DNA of 64,000 nt from an uncultured Colwellia sp. (GCA_913063325.1 CAJXYE010000009.1:1-64000), one strand, 5' to 3'; positions 45,482 through 55,765 are shown, counted from the first letter of the stretch. Translations and numbers: made by a program. The notes: generated by a model not told the origin, from the letters alone.

Positions 45482-47290
45482 ATGTCGTATGAAACAAATT
45501 TTGGTAAAGCTTACAATGAACAATTACCTACATTAGGCGAAACCATGCAGCATGTTATTCGCTTTTTTGGCGGGCAACACATTTATGGTGTTGGTGGTGA
45601 CTTTGCTGCTAATTTAATTGCCGCTCTAAGTGCCGACGAACAGGGTGAGGCAATTCAAATTAATCCTTCAAGTAATGAAATGCACGCAGGGTTTTCAGCG
45701 TGTGCTCAGGCCGAAGTCGATGGTATGGGTTTTTGTTTAACCACCTATATGGTTGGGAGTTTACCTTGTACTAGTGCTGCAGCATTAGCAGTAACCGAAG
45801 GTTTGCCTGTAGTCTTTATTTCGGGAGCTCCCGCAGAAAGTGAAGTGAATCAAGTCGCCATCCACCATACTATTCACCCGAATGCTTCATGGAAAGCTGA
45901 ATACGATAACGCTTTAGAAGCTTTTTCTGCCTTGGGCATGCGAGTAGAACGTCTACAAGGTCAACGAGTAGAAGGACATCCCAATATTGCGGGACAACGT
46001 TTTTATCAAATTGTTGCTGAGGCTTATAAAAATAAACAGCCGGTATTTATTGAAGTACCACGTGATCAAGTGTTTGCTAAAACTCAACCCATTAAGTTAC
46101 CGAGTTCTCAAGAGAATATTTGTTGCGGTAGCAATATACTGGCGGGTACTGAGTTAATTGTCGAAAATATCTTGAGTAAACTTGAACAGGCCAAAGCACC
46201 AATGTTGTATCTTGGTGATCGCCTTAAACATAATGAAAAGCTTAAATCACTTATTTTGACGTTTGCAGAAATGTTTAATATTCCTTACGCAACGACTTGG
46301 TTTGCTAAGGGCTTATTTGATGAGTACGCGCCACTTTGCTTAGGTGCTTACAATGGTGTCTTTACTCAAACCGCAGGTCGAGAGTATATTGAAAAGTCGG
46401 CTGATTATGTTATTGATGTCGCCACCAGTATTTTTCCACAAGATTGTAATATTGCCTTTGCTACAGGCACACATAAAATAGAGACTTTTGAAAATAAAAC
46501 ACTGCTCAAAGGCGGTTCATTATTAGAAAAAGATCTGGTTGCTATCTTTGAAGGTCTACTTGAAAAAAATAATAAGTCATTTGATTTTGATGCTCTAAGT
46601 CAAGCGATGAAAAGCAAAGAAAATACTGAGTTGTCTGCAGGAAGTGATGACATTGATTTTAATAACCTTGCGCAAACACTTAATGATTTACAGGCACAAG
46701 ATGAAAGTACCTATGTCTATTTACCTGAGGTAGGTAACTCGTACTTCGCCAGCTATAGTTTGAAAGTAGGTCACTCAATACTGGGGCGATCATGGCTCAC
46801 TAATCCATGGTATGGTGCAATGGGCACAGCATTACCTTATGCCAGAGTGGTTGCTCAACGTATAAAGTCGAAACAATTAGCCGAACGTGCCGTAGTTATC
46901 ATTGGCGATGGCGGTTTTCATTTTCAGCTCAACGAACTAATTCACTTCTTAAAAGATAAAACCGACGTCACCATTGTTTACATGCGTAATAATATTTTTC
47001 ATTTGGGAAAAAGTGGTGATGGCGCAATTTATCACTGTAATGATAAAGAGTTTGATGTGCATAGTTTAGTGAAAGCTTACCAAGGTCATAGTAAAACTTG
47101 CACTAGTGTTGGTGAGTTTAAAGACTACTTTAAAGTTTGTAAGCAACAATCAGGTATTTCATTGATTGAAGTGCCAGCTAAACCGGTAGAAGAAAGGCAA
47201 AGCAATGAGCTGAAACTGCTTAATCTTTATATTAAATCTCAAAATGGTCAAGTTGAAGCCATGCAGGCATGGAAAAAATTAACAGAGTAA
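45482..47290 (+). CDS. Thiamine-diphosphate 2-oxoacid decarboxylase (indolepyruvate/pyruvate decarboxylase-like)
   Basis: A 602-residue cytosolic ThDP enzyme with the three-domain PDC layout. The cofactor-activating Glu66 (SSNEMHAGFSA), the paired histidines His128-His129 (AIHHTIHP) that mark non-oxidative 2-oxoacid decarboxylases, and the C-terminal ThDP motif IGDGGFHFQLNE...MRNN are all present. The HH dyad argues against acetolactate synthase or sulfoacetaldehyde acetyltransferase. The sequence looks diverged from standard PDC/IPDC, so the acid used is uncertain. A phytanoyl-CoA dioxygenase-type gene follows after 142 bases and a hairpin. Confidence 0.75.
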   Translation: MSYETNFGKAYNEQLPTLGETMQHVIRFFGGQHIYGVGGDFAANLIAALSADEQGEAIQINPSSNEMHAGFSACAQAEVDGMGFCLTTYMVGSLPCTSAAALAVTEGLPVVFISGAPAESEVNQVAIHHTIHPNASWKAEYDNALEAFSALGMRVERLQGQRVEGHPNIAGQRFYQIVAEAYKNKQPVFIEVPRDQVFAKTQPIKLPSSQENICCGSNILAGTELIVENILSKLEQAKAPMLYLGDRLKHNEKLKSLILTFAEMFNIPYATTWFAKGLFDEYAPLCLGAYNGVFTQTAGREYIEKSADYVIDVATSIFPQDCNIAFATGTHKIETFENKTLLKGGSLLEKDLVAIFEGLLEKNNKSFDFDALSQAMKSKENTELSAGSDDIDFNNLAQTLNDLQAQDESTYVYLPEVGNSYFASYSLKVGHSILGRSWLTNPWYGAMGTALPYARVVAQRIKSKQLAERAVVIIGDGGFHFQLNELIHFLKDKTDVTIVYMRNNIFHLGKSGDGAIYHCNDKEFDVHSLVKAYQGHSKTCTSVGEFKDYFKVCKQQSGISLIEVPAKPVEERQSNELKLLNLYIKSQNGQVEAMQAWKKLTE

Positions 47291-47348
47291 TAATATCTAC
47301 TTTTATTTTTATTATTATGAAAGTGTGGGATATTAACAATCGTTGAGC

Positions 47349-47388
47349 TGCAATCATCAGCAATGATATTTATGATGATTGCATGTTT
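47349..47388 (+). terminator. Terminator or attenuator between the decarboxylase and dioxygenase genes
   Basis: TGCAATCATCA (47349-47359) and TGATGATTGCA (47373-47383) form a perfect 11-bp stem followed by TGTTTT. It either separates the two genes or lets only part of the transcription through. Confidence 0.7.
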
Positions 47389-47432
47389 TCCCTCGGTATG
47401 GCCATAAATGAAAATAAAGTAAGCAGTGAGTA

Positions 47433-48203
47433 ATGAAAGATATATATCAGGAAAAAGGTTATGTACTCATTAGAAACTTTCTTAGTGACAATGAAGTAGT
47501 TGAATTGCGTACTATATTGAACGAATTCCATCACTTGTGGCAACAAAAAAATGCAAGTTTTTATGCTGAAAAAGCAGTTAACTCCGCTTATTTAACGAGT
47601 AATGAATTCTTAAATACGGAGCAAAGAAATCGATTGTTCAGCTTTATTGCTTCTAATAAAGTAATGAATATAGTCAATGAGTTAATGCCTAAGCAGCCCT
47701 GCTTTTTAAACACTCAGTTATTCTTTAACCCCTTGCAGGATAAACAGAATAACTATTGGCATCGAGACCCACAATATCACTTATCAATTGAACAGCAACA
47801 AGCGGCTTTGAAATTATTTGATGTTATTCATTTTCGTTTACCGCTAATGGATGAGCCCGGTATTGAACTCATTCCCGGCACTCATAAACGTTGGGATTCA
47901 CCCGAAGAACTTGATGTACGATTAGAGCAGAATGGCCATAAAAACAATCAAGCACTCTCTCAAGGCAAAGTCATTAAATTAGCCGCTGGAGATTTATTGA
48001 TTTTTTCTGCAAATATGATCCACCGGGGTTTGTATGGCTTGGATCGTTTAGCATTCGACATGCTGTTTTGTCCGCCTGAACCAAGTGTTATCAAGTTTGT
48101 TGATGATGATTGTTTACCAGCGCAAGAGACTTTAAAAAACATCGAAAACCCAAGTGCCTTTCAAAATACTATCAAGCTAAAGTCGTCGATGAATAAATCA
48201 TAA
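47433..48203 (+). CDS. Phytanoyl-CoA dioxygenase (PhyH)-family oxygenase
   Basis: A 256-residue Fe(II)/2-oxoglutarate-dependent oxygenase. The metal triad His110-x-Asp112 (WHRDPQYH) and His197 (MIHRGLYG) and the 2-oxoglutarate Arg205 (GLDRLAF) are all present, as is the ELIPGTHKRWDSPEE loop typical of PhyH enzymes acting on small polar substrates. It has no signal peptide, so it is cytosolic. The pairing with a 2-oxoacid decarboxylase is suggestive but the substrate is unknown. Confidence 0.8.
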   Translation: MKDIYQEKGYVLIRNFLSDNEVVELRTILNEFHHLWQQKNASFYAEKAVNSAYLTSNEFLNTEQRNRLFSFIASNKVMNIVNELMPKQPCFLNTQLFFNPLQDKQNNYWHRDPQYHLSIEQQQAALKLFDVIHFRLPLMDEPGIELIPGTHKRWDSPEELDVRLEQNGHKNNQALSQGKVIKLAAGDLLIFSANMIHRGLYGLDRLAFDMLFCPPEPSVIKFVDDDCLPAQETLKNIENPSAFQNTIKLKSSMNKS

Positions 48204-48378
48204 AATGTTTAGCAAATGGCTTGTTGTAGAAGCGTTCACAAAGCACTAAATCAATTACTTTGAGGTGACTTCAAAGTGCGCAAAAGGGACAAAAAATAGT
48301 GTTTTAGGATTAGAGCAGCTTCATGGCTGATAGCCGACATTCAGTAAGAGAAATTCTGCAAATAAAAACAAACTTAGA

Positions 48379-48741
48379 TTAGAGCACTCTTTTTATCAAG
48401 CTTTCAAGCTTGTCAGGATCAAAAGGTTTTACTATCCAACCTGTTGCTCCTGCTTCTTTCCCTTGCTTCTTCGCTGTAACACAACTCTCTGTTGAGATCG
48501 CTAATATTGGAATATATTGATATTTTTCTTCAACTCTAAGACATTTAATTAGTTCATAGCCATTCATGTTTGGCATGTTTATATCAGTAAGAATTAAGTC
48601 AAATTTATTAATTCTTGCTTTAGATAACCCATCTAAGCCATCTTCAGCTTCTACAACACGGTATCCAAAGGACTCTAAATTGACTGTTAGTATGTAGCGC
48701 ATTGCTTTAGAATCGTCGACCACCAAAATACGTTTACCCAT
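48379..48741 (-). CDS. CheY-like single-domain response regulator
   Basis: A 120-residue receiver domain with no output. Phospho-acceptor Asp53 (LILTDINMPN), acidic pair DD at 9-10, the Ser/Thr in AISTES and Lys in IVKPFDPD are intact. The short form with ILVVDDSKAMRY is that of chemotaxis- or PilG-type regulators. Its partner kinase is not visible. The only nearby same-strand frame is a weak small one at 49127-49381. Confidence 0.88.
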   Translation of the reverse strand: MGKRILVVDDSKAMRYILTVNLESFGYRVVEAEDGLDGLSKARINKFDLILTDINMPNMNGYELIKCLRVEEKYQYIPILAISTESCVTAKKQGKEAGATGWIVKPFDPDKLESLIKRVL

Positions 48742-49126
48742 GATACCTAGTCCTTTGTTATTTTCGATAAATGTAATGTGAACTAAAGGCGTTTATATTA
48801 AAAAATATAAAGACCTTCCTCTTCTGACAATCTAGCATCTGAAAAAGGCATTACTGCTATATCATAAATTACATTTGTTTAAATGACTTCCGGTATAAGA
48901 CTAATAGTACTTGATAGCCATTAACCAAAATTATAACCACATCCTTGCTCTCAAACTGTCCATTTTTTGACAATATTTAAAGTGAGCGCATCGATAAAAG
49001 AGTCAACAAACTTTTACTATTCATAACAATAGTTTAGTTTTAGGTGAAATGTATAATTATAAATAACATTCATAAGTTGATTTTTTTGTTGTGATAAAAA
49101 TAGAGCGTTCAATTGAAAAAACTTAT
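48742..49126. other. Intergenic region upstream of the CheY-like gene
   Basis: About 385 AT-rich bases without credible coding. It must include the promoter of the CheY gene. Nothing else was recognised. Confidence 0.4.
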
Positions 49127-49381
49127 TTATCGCTGTGCTAGGAAGAAAAGCTGAACAGTTTCTAAAATATTGATGTCTACTTCTGCTTTGATAGTGAACC
49201 TATGTTTGAATGATTTAAGCAAATAAATCCCGTCTCTTTTGTGGTAGCTAGTGACCTTAGAACAATGAATACTGGTAGTTTTTCCCTCACTAACAGCTAA
49301 CGTCAAAAAAGTGAGCTTAGTTGACGCTAGAGCTTGCTTCACTAACGGCAGATCCAAGACTAAAACGGTCGTTAGCATCAA
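49127..49381 (-). CDS. Doubtful small ORF, perhaps a degraded STAS-like protein
   Basis: An 84-codon frame on the same strand as the CheY-like gene. The pattern TSIHCSKVTSYHKRDGIYLLKSF faintly recalls the strand-turn-helix of STAS anti-sigma-antagonist domains (core I-D-C-S...G), which often sit beside CheY in chemotaxis clusters. The key Asp/Ser region is not conserved and there is no clear ribosome site. It could be a decaying gene or chance. Confidence 0.25.
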   Translation of the reverse strand: MMLTTVLVLDLPLVKQALASTKLTFLTLAVSEGKTTSIHCSKVTSYHKRDGIYLLKSFKHRFTIKAEVDINILETVQLFFLAQR

Positions 49382-50202
49382 TGATTATCTTATGACTTCT
49401 GATCCGACAATATAGTCTTTGACTCCTGGTACACCATACTTAATTGGTTCAGGTTAGTGCTCTTAGTTTACGAATAATTCCTACATAACATTTAATGTTT
49501 ACCGCTTTGCTTTCGAGACTAAGGTACGCTCAAGCTCATTAACGAATACTCAGGGCTTGTATCAAACTACTGGCTATATTATTTCTAATGAATCGCTTAT
49601 CACATGTATTCATTGATGTAGCAGTATGAATAGAAGCATTTACTCAAACTACACGGGTGTTTTCGGTGATAAATATAATTTATCAATTAGTGGGTATTCC
49701 CTAAGAAGATAAACTTTTACTCGATATCGAGATTTATTCCAATTGATGGGTTTCGATATCGCAATTGTTTATAAAAACAATAAAACAAAAAAAACTTTAA
49801 TCATTTGAAAAATAGTCTTTTTATTTTTTGGCATGTCTATTGCTATTTTAAAGGGGCCCAAGGTTGTTAAGTTACAATCCTTATTAGTATTTAATTATAA
49901 ATCGGGTTGATGAACTGATTAAAAGTAATAAATAAATGGGTATAGAGAAGTTGACTCGGTTCAGATTTATTTAACATACTAGCCAACTTTTATTTAGCCG
50001 CTTATGGCGGCGTTAGTTGTAATTAATAAGTTGATTATCGCCGTCAGCAAAAATCAGCTAAAGGTCATAAGGACGTCAGGTATTTTAAAGCTGTTTTTCT
50101 TAAAGTGACCGCTTGTTCAATCACATTTAAGCGTTATATCAATGAAATCGACTTCAATATCGAAGTTAAATAATTCGTTGATTTCAAAATAAGGAATAAA
50201 TT
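49382..50202. other. Long non-coding stretch before the beta-propeller gene
   Basis: About 820 AT-rich bases without a convincing gene. It holds a perfect CTCGATATCGAG palindrome at 49720-49731 and a small ACTTC/GAAGT hairpin near 50149-50165 just before the propeller gene. Open frames are short and lack starts. It may be degraded sequence of a lost gene, but I cannot recognise any relic. Confidence 0.4.
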
Positions 50203-51141
50203 ATGAAGCGTGTTAGCACTGCAATTGTTCTACTGTTTTCTGTTCTAGTGATGAGCAGCACTAGTTATAGCCAAGATGACATTTCCATCCCTGATGGTCC
50301 CTATCTCGGTCAAACGCCACCCGGATCAACACCTGAAATTTTTGCACCCGGTATTGTTTCAATCAAGGGAAGATATGAATTCGGTATTTCGTTTTCTCCT
50401 GATTTAGATGAAATGTATTTTACAGTTCAGAAAAAAGGTGGTGTACCTGCTGATATATATTTCTCAAAGCTCGAAGATAACAAATGGACACAGTTTAAAA
50501 AAGCAAGTTTTACCAAAGGACAAAAAGCCGGGGAAATGGAACCTAATGTGAGTTATGACGGTAATAAAATATATTTCACCGCGTATAACGCTGACTTTAC
50601 AGACACTAGTATTTGGTATGTAAACCGTCTGAACAATGGTTGGAGTGATGCGATAAAACTTGACTCATCTTTTAACGAGCATGAAGTGATGACTTCAACT
50701 CTCGCGAAGAACGGCGATCTTTATTATACCAATATATCTAAAAGAATGAGAACCTACTATGCTCCTAATATAAATGGTAAATACCCTAAGTTTCAGGAAG
50801 CTGAAATTGAGTTTGGAGGTCACGCCTTTATTTCCCCGTCTCAAGATTATTTAATAGTTGATGCTCGAAACACAGAAGACAAAAATAAAAAAGCGGATTT
50901 TTATGTTTATTTTAAGAAGAAAGACGGTGCATGGACAAAACCAATAAACCTTGGCATTACAGTAAACTCAAAGTTTGATGAAAGAGTTGCGACAGTCACT
51001 CCAGATGGCAAATATTTGTTTTTTAGCCGATATAACGAAGAAGGCGAAATAGCAAATTTGTATTGGGTGAGCACAGAAGTTATTGAGAATGTAAGGCCAA
51101 ATTGTGATGCATTAATCATTGAATCTGAGTGTATGCGTTGA
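50203..51141 (+). CDS. Secreted PD40/WD40-like beta-propeller protein
   Basis: A 312-residue exported protein with a signal peptide (TAIVLLFSVLVMSSTSYSQ). Repeating TolB-like PD40 blades follow: FSPDLDEMYFTVQKKG, NVSYDGNKIYFTAYN, DLYYTNISK, ISPSQDYLIVDAR and VTPDGKYLFFSRYN, about 45-50 residues apart. Such domains bind proteins or glycans; a family function is not defined. ATG 50203 is preceded by AAGGAATAA. It is a single gene in a poorly coding neighbourhood. Confidence 0.8.
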   Translation: MKRVSTAIVLLFSVLVMSSTSYSQDDISIPDGPYLGQTPPGSTPEIFAPGIVSIKGRYEFGISFSPDLDEMYFTVQKKGGVPADIYFSKLEDNKWTQFKKASFTKGQKAGEMEPNVSYDGNKIYFTAYNADFTDTSIWYVNRLNNGWSDAIKLDSSFNEHEVMTSTLAKNGDLYYTNISKRMRTYYAPNINGKYPKFQEAEIEFGGHAFISPSQDYLIVDARNTEDKNKKADFYVYFKKKDGAWTKPINLGITVNSKFDERVATVTPDGKYLFFSRYNEEGEIANLYWVSTEVIENVRPNCDALIIESECMR

Positions 51142-51654
51142 AGAAGGCGCGCCAATTCAAATAAGTGAACCTATTGGACCCCTTAGCTAGTGAAATGTTT
51201 CAGTATATGGGATTATGTCACGAGTCACAGGGATCAAAATATAACGAAAATATGCACTCCGATTGCTGAAGCTTTGGCTGAAAAACGCCAATCCTTCAGC
51301 AACTAGTAATTTAAGCGTTATTGATACAATGATCTAATCCAACTTGTCCAATTAGCAATAAAAGCTAAGGTCTCCTTTGTGCTCATTGTGACTGCTAAAT
51401 ATATTGATTCGGCTCTTAATTTATGACCGTTTACTGTCCCAAAGCTGTCGGTATGGTACTAAAATCTTAGGTCTTCAAAGTGGTAAAAGTTAACATGCCA
51501 AATAATATCGAAAACACATTTCATTCCCTCATTTAGCTTAATTACGCAGTTTTCAGGGGAGGAATATTTAAGGATAAATAAATAAAAAAGGCTGATAAAA
51601 TACTATTTATCAGCCTTTTGTTCTTAAGGTTGTCACTCTATATTTGACTGAAAG
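51142..51654. other. Convergent intergenic region
   Basis: A 510-base gap between the propeller gene and the M16 peptidase gene. No frame is credible. It ends with the M16 terminator at 51586-51619; nothing else was found. Confidence 0.5.
51586..51619 (-). terminator. Terminator of the M16 peptidase gene
   Basis: AAAAGGCTGATAAA and TTTATCAGCCTTTT form a perfect 14-bp stem with a six-base loop. On the minus strand it is followed by TTTATTTATT. It lies 36 bases after the stop of the peptidase gene. Confidence 0.92.
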
Positions 51655-54537
51655 TTATTTAACTAGATCACCTTTTCTATCCAAAACAATAGGCTCTCCT
51701 AGCCCTAGTTCTTTCATGCGTGGTAATTGCGTTTCTGCATCGCCAACCACTAAATAAACCATTTTGTCAGGGTTAATGTATGTTGAAATAGTCGCTTTCG
51801 CTTGCTCAAGTGTCATGTGTTGCAATGATGCTTGCTGTTGCTCTACATAGTTGCTGGCTAAGCCGTAGCTACTAATATTTTGTAGAACCCCCATCAAGCT
51901 GCCCGTGGTTTCAAAAGCACGAGCATTTGATTTTTTTAACACAGATTTTGTCATCGATAACGCGTTATCATCAAAACCATCGCTATAATTAGCCATTATT
52001 TCACGGAAGGTTTGAATTGACTCTAAGGTAACATTTGAACGAACACTGGAGCGGGCGGTAAACAGTCCACCTGCATTTTCACGGCTTATGCCTGAATATG
52101 CGCCGTAGGTATAGCCTTTTTGTAAACGTAAAATTTGAAATAATTGTCCAGAAAAACTACCACCTAAATTATGGTTTACCGCAACGGCTTGATAATAATC
52201 ATCAGCACTGGCAACCATGGCTGGCGTACCAATGCGTAAAAATGATTGTTTAGCGCCAGGTACATCCACAAAGTACACTTGAGCTTTATCAATTGTTGGC
52301 AATGGCGTGACTTCAGGTAATGTTACTTCCATCGATTTAAGTTGTGTAGTAAATGCCGATAGACTTTTAATAACATCATTACGTTTAACTGCGCCTGCAA
52401 CATGAACCGTTGTAAGGTTTGCAGCTATGTTTTTCTGATAATACTGTTTAACATCCTCTAAGGTGATGCTATCAACATATTCACTTGTGCCAGAAACTGA
52501 CGTGGCTAGTTTACTGTTAGCACCGTACATTATTTTGGCATAAACGTTTTGTGCAATAGCACCAGGGTTAGCATTCGCTTGTTGAATTTTAGCTTTTGTT
52601 TCTTGCTTGATACGCTCCCATTCTATTGCATCCCAACGAGGCTCTAATATAATTTCTTGAGCAAGTGATATTGCCGCTTGATAGTTTTTAGCTAAGGCAT
52701 TACCCGTTAAAGTGATGTATTCGTCACTGGTGGTAAATCTGAACGTTGCGCCCATTTCTCCCATGGCTTGTTCTAATTGTTGTGGTGTTTTATTTTTAGT
52801 TCCTTCCATCATGATTGAGGTCAGTAAGTTGGCAACACCATCTTTTCCTGAAGGGTCTAATGAATGCCCACCCATCACTCTAATTGAAAAAGATACTAGC
52901 GGTAATTCATTATGCTCAATGGATAATACCGTTAAGCCATTATCTAACTTAATTTGTTGAACATCGGGTAATTTAACAGGGCTTAGTGCACCATCTTTTG
53001 GCATTACAGCGCGGTCAAATGATGACGGTGCTTGAGCAATAGCTGTTAATTTTTCTGGATTGACTGCTTGTTTAGCGACAGCGACCGTTTCAGCGCCTTG
53101 CACAATTTTTTCTTCAACCACGTTGGCTTTTACCGCACCGGTTAAGGCGAGTGATTTTTTACCTTTAGGTACAAAGCTTGTGGCGATAGTGTTTTTATTT
53201 AAAATATATTTATTAAAAACAGCCATAATATCGTCACGAGTCACGGCGCGAAAAAGTTCTATTTCTTTAGTCACTAACGAGGGGTCACCAGCAAACTCAT
53301 TATGCTGGGCAATCGTTGAAGCTTTATTAAATACACTGGTTAACTCACCGTAAAATGCTGTTTCGCGTTTTGTCATGATGCGTTGAAGCTGTGCATCAGT
53401 AAAACCTTCTTTAGCAAATTGCGCTAGTGCGTTATCAATGCTCACCTTAACTTTATCTAATTTGATGTCATTAAAGGCACGTACCTTTAGAGTGAACGTT
53501 CCAGCCAGTTCACTACTGTAGTTGCTTGCGGAGACAGTGGGCGCTAACTTATCTTGTTCAACAATATGTTTATATAAAACACTGTCTTTGCCATCGGCTA
53601 ATATTTCAGCCAATAGATCTAATGCATAAGCCTCTTTTTGATACTGCTCAATGCTAGGTAGCGTTAACGTTAATTCGGGTAATGTTGCAAAATTATCTTC
53701 GTGGTAAAGTGATTTACTTTTTTCGATGACAACAGGCATTGGTGGTAAAGGTGTTACATCACCACGGGGCTCTAGTTCACCAAAGTATTTTTTAATCCAT
53801 AGTTTAGCTTCATCGGTATCGAAGTCACCAGCAAGTACTAAAGTTGCGTTATTTACGCCGTACCATTGTTGATAAAACTCACGAACATCAGCTAATGTTG
53901 CATTTTGTAGATCTTCTAAGCTGCCGATAACATCCCAGCTATAAGGATGACCTTCAGGGTAAAGAGCCGTTAATGTTACATATTCAGTATGGCCATAAGG
54001 ACGATTATCAACGCTTTGACGTTTTTCATTTTTAACGACTTGTTTTTCGTTTTCTAAGCCTTCAGGCGTCAGGGTATTGATGAAATAGCCCATACGGTCT
54101 GATTCCATCCATAACACTTTTTCTAAGCCATCATGTGGGAATACTTCATAATAAATGGTGCCATCTTGCCATGTGCCGCCATTTAACGTGCCGCCCATAT
54201 TCCCGATGTTTTTGATAAAGTTTCCTGGGCCTACGTTTTCAGAGTCTTGAAAAAGCATGTGCTCAAAAAAATGAGCAAAACCAGTACGACCTAGTTTTTC
54301 TCGATTTGACCCTACGTGATAAAGAATAGCAACCGCAACAATAGGATCTGATTTATCTTGATGAAGTACTACTTCTAAGCCATTAGCTAAGGTGTACTTT
54401 TCTAGTGCAACAGTTGATATCTGTGCCTGAGATACTGTTGTTTGAGTGGGGGTACTGGTTGATTCAGTGCTTGTATTACATGCTGTTATGCTCAAAGCTA
54501 AGGCACTTAAAGCGAATATTTTAGTGAGCTTTATCAC
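51655..54537 (-). CDS. M16 family zinc metallopeptidase lipoprotein
   Basis: A 960-residue peptidase with two tandem M16 halves (each of N and C subdomains). Lipobox ALSITAC with Cys20 anchors it in the envelope. The inverted zinc motif HFFEH (His89, Glu92, His93) is in the first half, with a distal Glu in NEKQVVKNEKRQ; the second half lacks HxxEH and is the usual non-catalytic partner with NYVEQQQASLQ near the end. The start is GTG at 54537 seven bases after AGGATAAACC. It probably degrades peptides in the periplasm. Confidence 0.9.
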   Translation of the reverse strand: MIKLTKIFALSALALSITACNTSTESTSTPTQTTVSQAQISTVALEKYTLANGLEVVLHQDKSDPIVAVAILYHVGSNREKLGRTGFAHFFEHMLFQDSENVGPGNFIKNIGNMGGTLNGGTWQDGTIYYEVFPHDGLEKVLWMESDRMGYFINTLTPEGLENEKQVVKNEKRQSVDNRPYGHTEYVTLTALYPEGHPYSWDVIGSLEDLQNATLADVREFYQQWYGVNNATLVLAGDFDTDEAKLWIKKYFGELEPRGDVTPLPPMPVVIEKSKSLYHEDNFATLPELTLTLPSIEQYQKEAYALDLLAEILADGKDSVLYKHIVEQDKLAPTVSASNYSSELAGTFTLKVRAFNDIKLDKVKVSIDNALAQFAKEGFTDAQLQRIMTKRETAFYGELTSVFNKASTIAQHNEFAGDPSLVTKEIELFRAVTRDDIMAVFNKYILNKNTIATSFVPKGKKSLALTGAVKANVVEEKIVQGAETVAVAKQAVNPEKLTAIAQAPSSFDRAVMPKDGALSPVKLPDVQQIKLDNGLTVLSIEHNELPLVSFSIRVMGGHSLDPSGKDGVANLLTSIMMEGTKNKTPQQLEQAMGEMGATFRFTTSDEYITLTGNALAKNYQAAISLAQEIILEPRWDAIEWERIKQETKAKIQQANANPGAIAQNVYAKIMYGANSKLATSVSGTSEYVDSITLEDVKQYYQKNIAANLTTVHVAGAVKRNDVIKSLSAFTTQLKSMEVTLPEVTPLPTIDKAQVYFVDVPGAKQSFLRIGTPAMVASADDYYQAVAVNHNLGGSFSGQLFQILRLQKGYTYGAYSGISRENAGGLFTARSSVRSNVTLESIQTFREIMANYSDGFDDNALSMTKSVLKKSNARAFETTGSLMGVLQNISSYGLASNYVEQQQASLQHMTLEQAKATISTYINPDKMVYLVVGDAETQLPRMKELGLGEPIVLDRKGDLVK

Positions 54538-54974
54538 GGTTTATCCTTGCGTTATTGTTAGAGTTATTTCACAGAGATGTGAGCGGGGTATTAATTGTTA
54601 AAAAAGTGTTACTGACTTTATCTAACTTTCTAACGATATTCAACTTTGGCCTAAAATGAGCTAAATCAAAGCTATTGCTGCTTTATAAAGTAGTGTTAAA
54701 AATTGACTATAGTGATATCAATTGATGTTTTACACAGAACTAAGATGACAATATTATTACCGATAGTAAGAGATTATTATTATTATTATGCCCTTTGGCG
54801 TAGTCTATAACTTAGTGCACACAAAGTTTGTCAATGTTAGCCCTTTCTTATTTTATCTGATTTACTGATTGGCCTTTGCTTTATCGTTAGCCGAAAAATA
54901 CGCCTGAAGAGACATAGTAAACGAAGCAGTACAAAAAATAGTTAAGTATTAATTACAGGAATCAAAGTAATCGT
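54538..54974. other. Divergent intergenic region between M16 and cupin genes
   Basis: A 437-base gap that must hold promoters for both genes. Seen in it: a short ATT-rich repeat near 54768-54790 and an imperfect FNR-like half (GAGCTAAATCAA) near 54657. No coding frame or clear operator. Confidence 0.4.
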
Positions 54975-55340
54975 ATGAATAAAATTAATATCAACGAAAA
55001 ATTCTCACTATTTAATGATAAATGGTCCCCTAAAATCATTGCCGAGTCTAATGGACAGCTAGTTAAAATAGCCAAGGGTGATGGTGAGTTAGTTTGGCAT
55101 AAACATGATAATGAAGATGAGTTATTCATTGTTTTTACCGGTCAACTAACCTTACAGCTTAGAGCTGGCGATATTATTTTAAATCCTGGAGAAATGTATG
55201 TCGTTCCTAAGGGCGTAGAGCATTGTCCGAAAGCCTTGCCTGATACACACTTTTTAATGGTAGAGCCAGCCAGTACTGCACATACCGGTGAAAATATTAG
55301 TGAAGTGACGGTAGCGTCGTCTGATCAAACATGGATTTAG
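54975..55340 (+). CDS. Cupin domain protein
   Basis: A 121-residue single-domain cupin, probably cytosolic. Metal motif 1 is VWHKHDNEDELFIVFTGQLTLQL (His-x-His plus Glu) and motif 2 is PGEMYVVPKGVEHCP. The function is unknown; such small cupins are often isomerases or binding proteins. It stands alone, convergent with a small membrane protein gene. Confidence 0.85.
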   Translation: MNKININEKFSLFNDKWSPKIIAESNGQLVKIAKGDGELVWHKHDNEDELFIVFTGQLTLQLRAGDIILNPGEMYVVPKGVEHCPKALPDTHFLMVEPASTAHTGENISEVTVASSDQTWI

Positions 55341-55452
55341 CAGACTCCCTGCTTCTATAGTTTATCAAACGTTTGACGCATGAAGTCATTACCTTTATGC
55401 GAGTAATGACCTCAGACTTAATTGGGCTAGCAACGTTATTTGTTAATGCAAA

Positions 55453-55695
55453 CTAGCTTTGACTATCACCCGATTGATTTTGTTTTTTCTTTTGTGTCAC
55501 TACACGCTTATCAACCTGAACCATTTTGATGGTTTGCTCTACGAGTGGATCAGGCGCAAACATCTGTACAAAAATGCCAAAAGCAATGGCAATACCTTTA
55601 CGTTTTCTAGCGAACTTTATTAAGCAACAGGCAATAATGGCGAATACGACAAAACATAGCCACGGGGCTAGCATTAAATAAAATAAATTTTCCAT
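55453..55695 (-). CDS. Small hypothetical membrane protein
   Basis: An 80-residue protein with one or two hydrophobic segments (LMLAPWLCFVVFAIIACCLIKFA and GIAIAFGIFVQMF). A basic stretch (KFARKRKG) lies between and a polar Gln/Ser/Lys-rich cytosolic tail follows. No family recognised. It follows a small secreted protein gene on the same strand, separated by 70 bases. Confidence 0.65.
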   Translation of the reverse strand: MENLFYLMLAPWLCFVVFAIIACCLIKFARKRKGIAIAFGIFVQMFAPDPLVEQTIKMVQVDKRVVTQKKKQNQSGDSQS

Positions 55696-55765
55696 GAGAG
55701 ATATCCTAAAATAACGAATGAAGGTGCCTTATGAGCAGTACATAAGGACATAAAACAAAAGTTAA

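Noticed and set aside
50040..50172. 44-codon open frame (…VRYFKAVFLKVTACSITFKRYI…) before the propeller gene
   Set aside because: No start codon or ribosome site, and a frame this short is expected by chance in AT-rich DNA.
55381..55413. Inverted repeat GTCATTAC/GTAATGAC after the cupin gene as a terminator
   Set aside because: A good stem but no T tract in either direction, so I do not call it a terminator.
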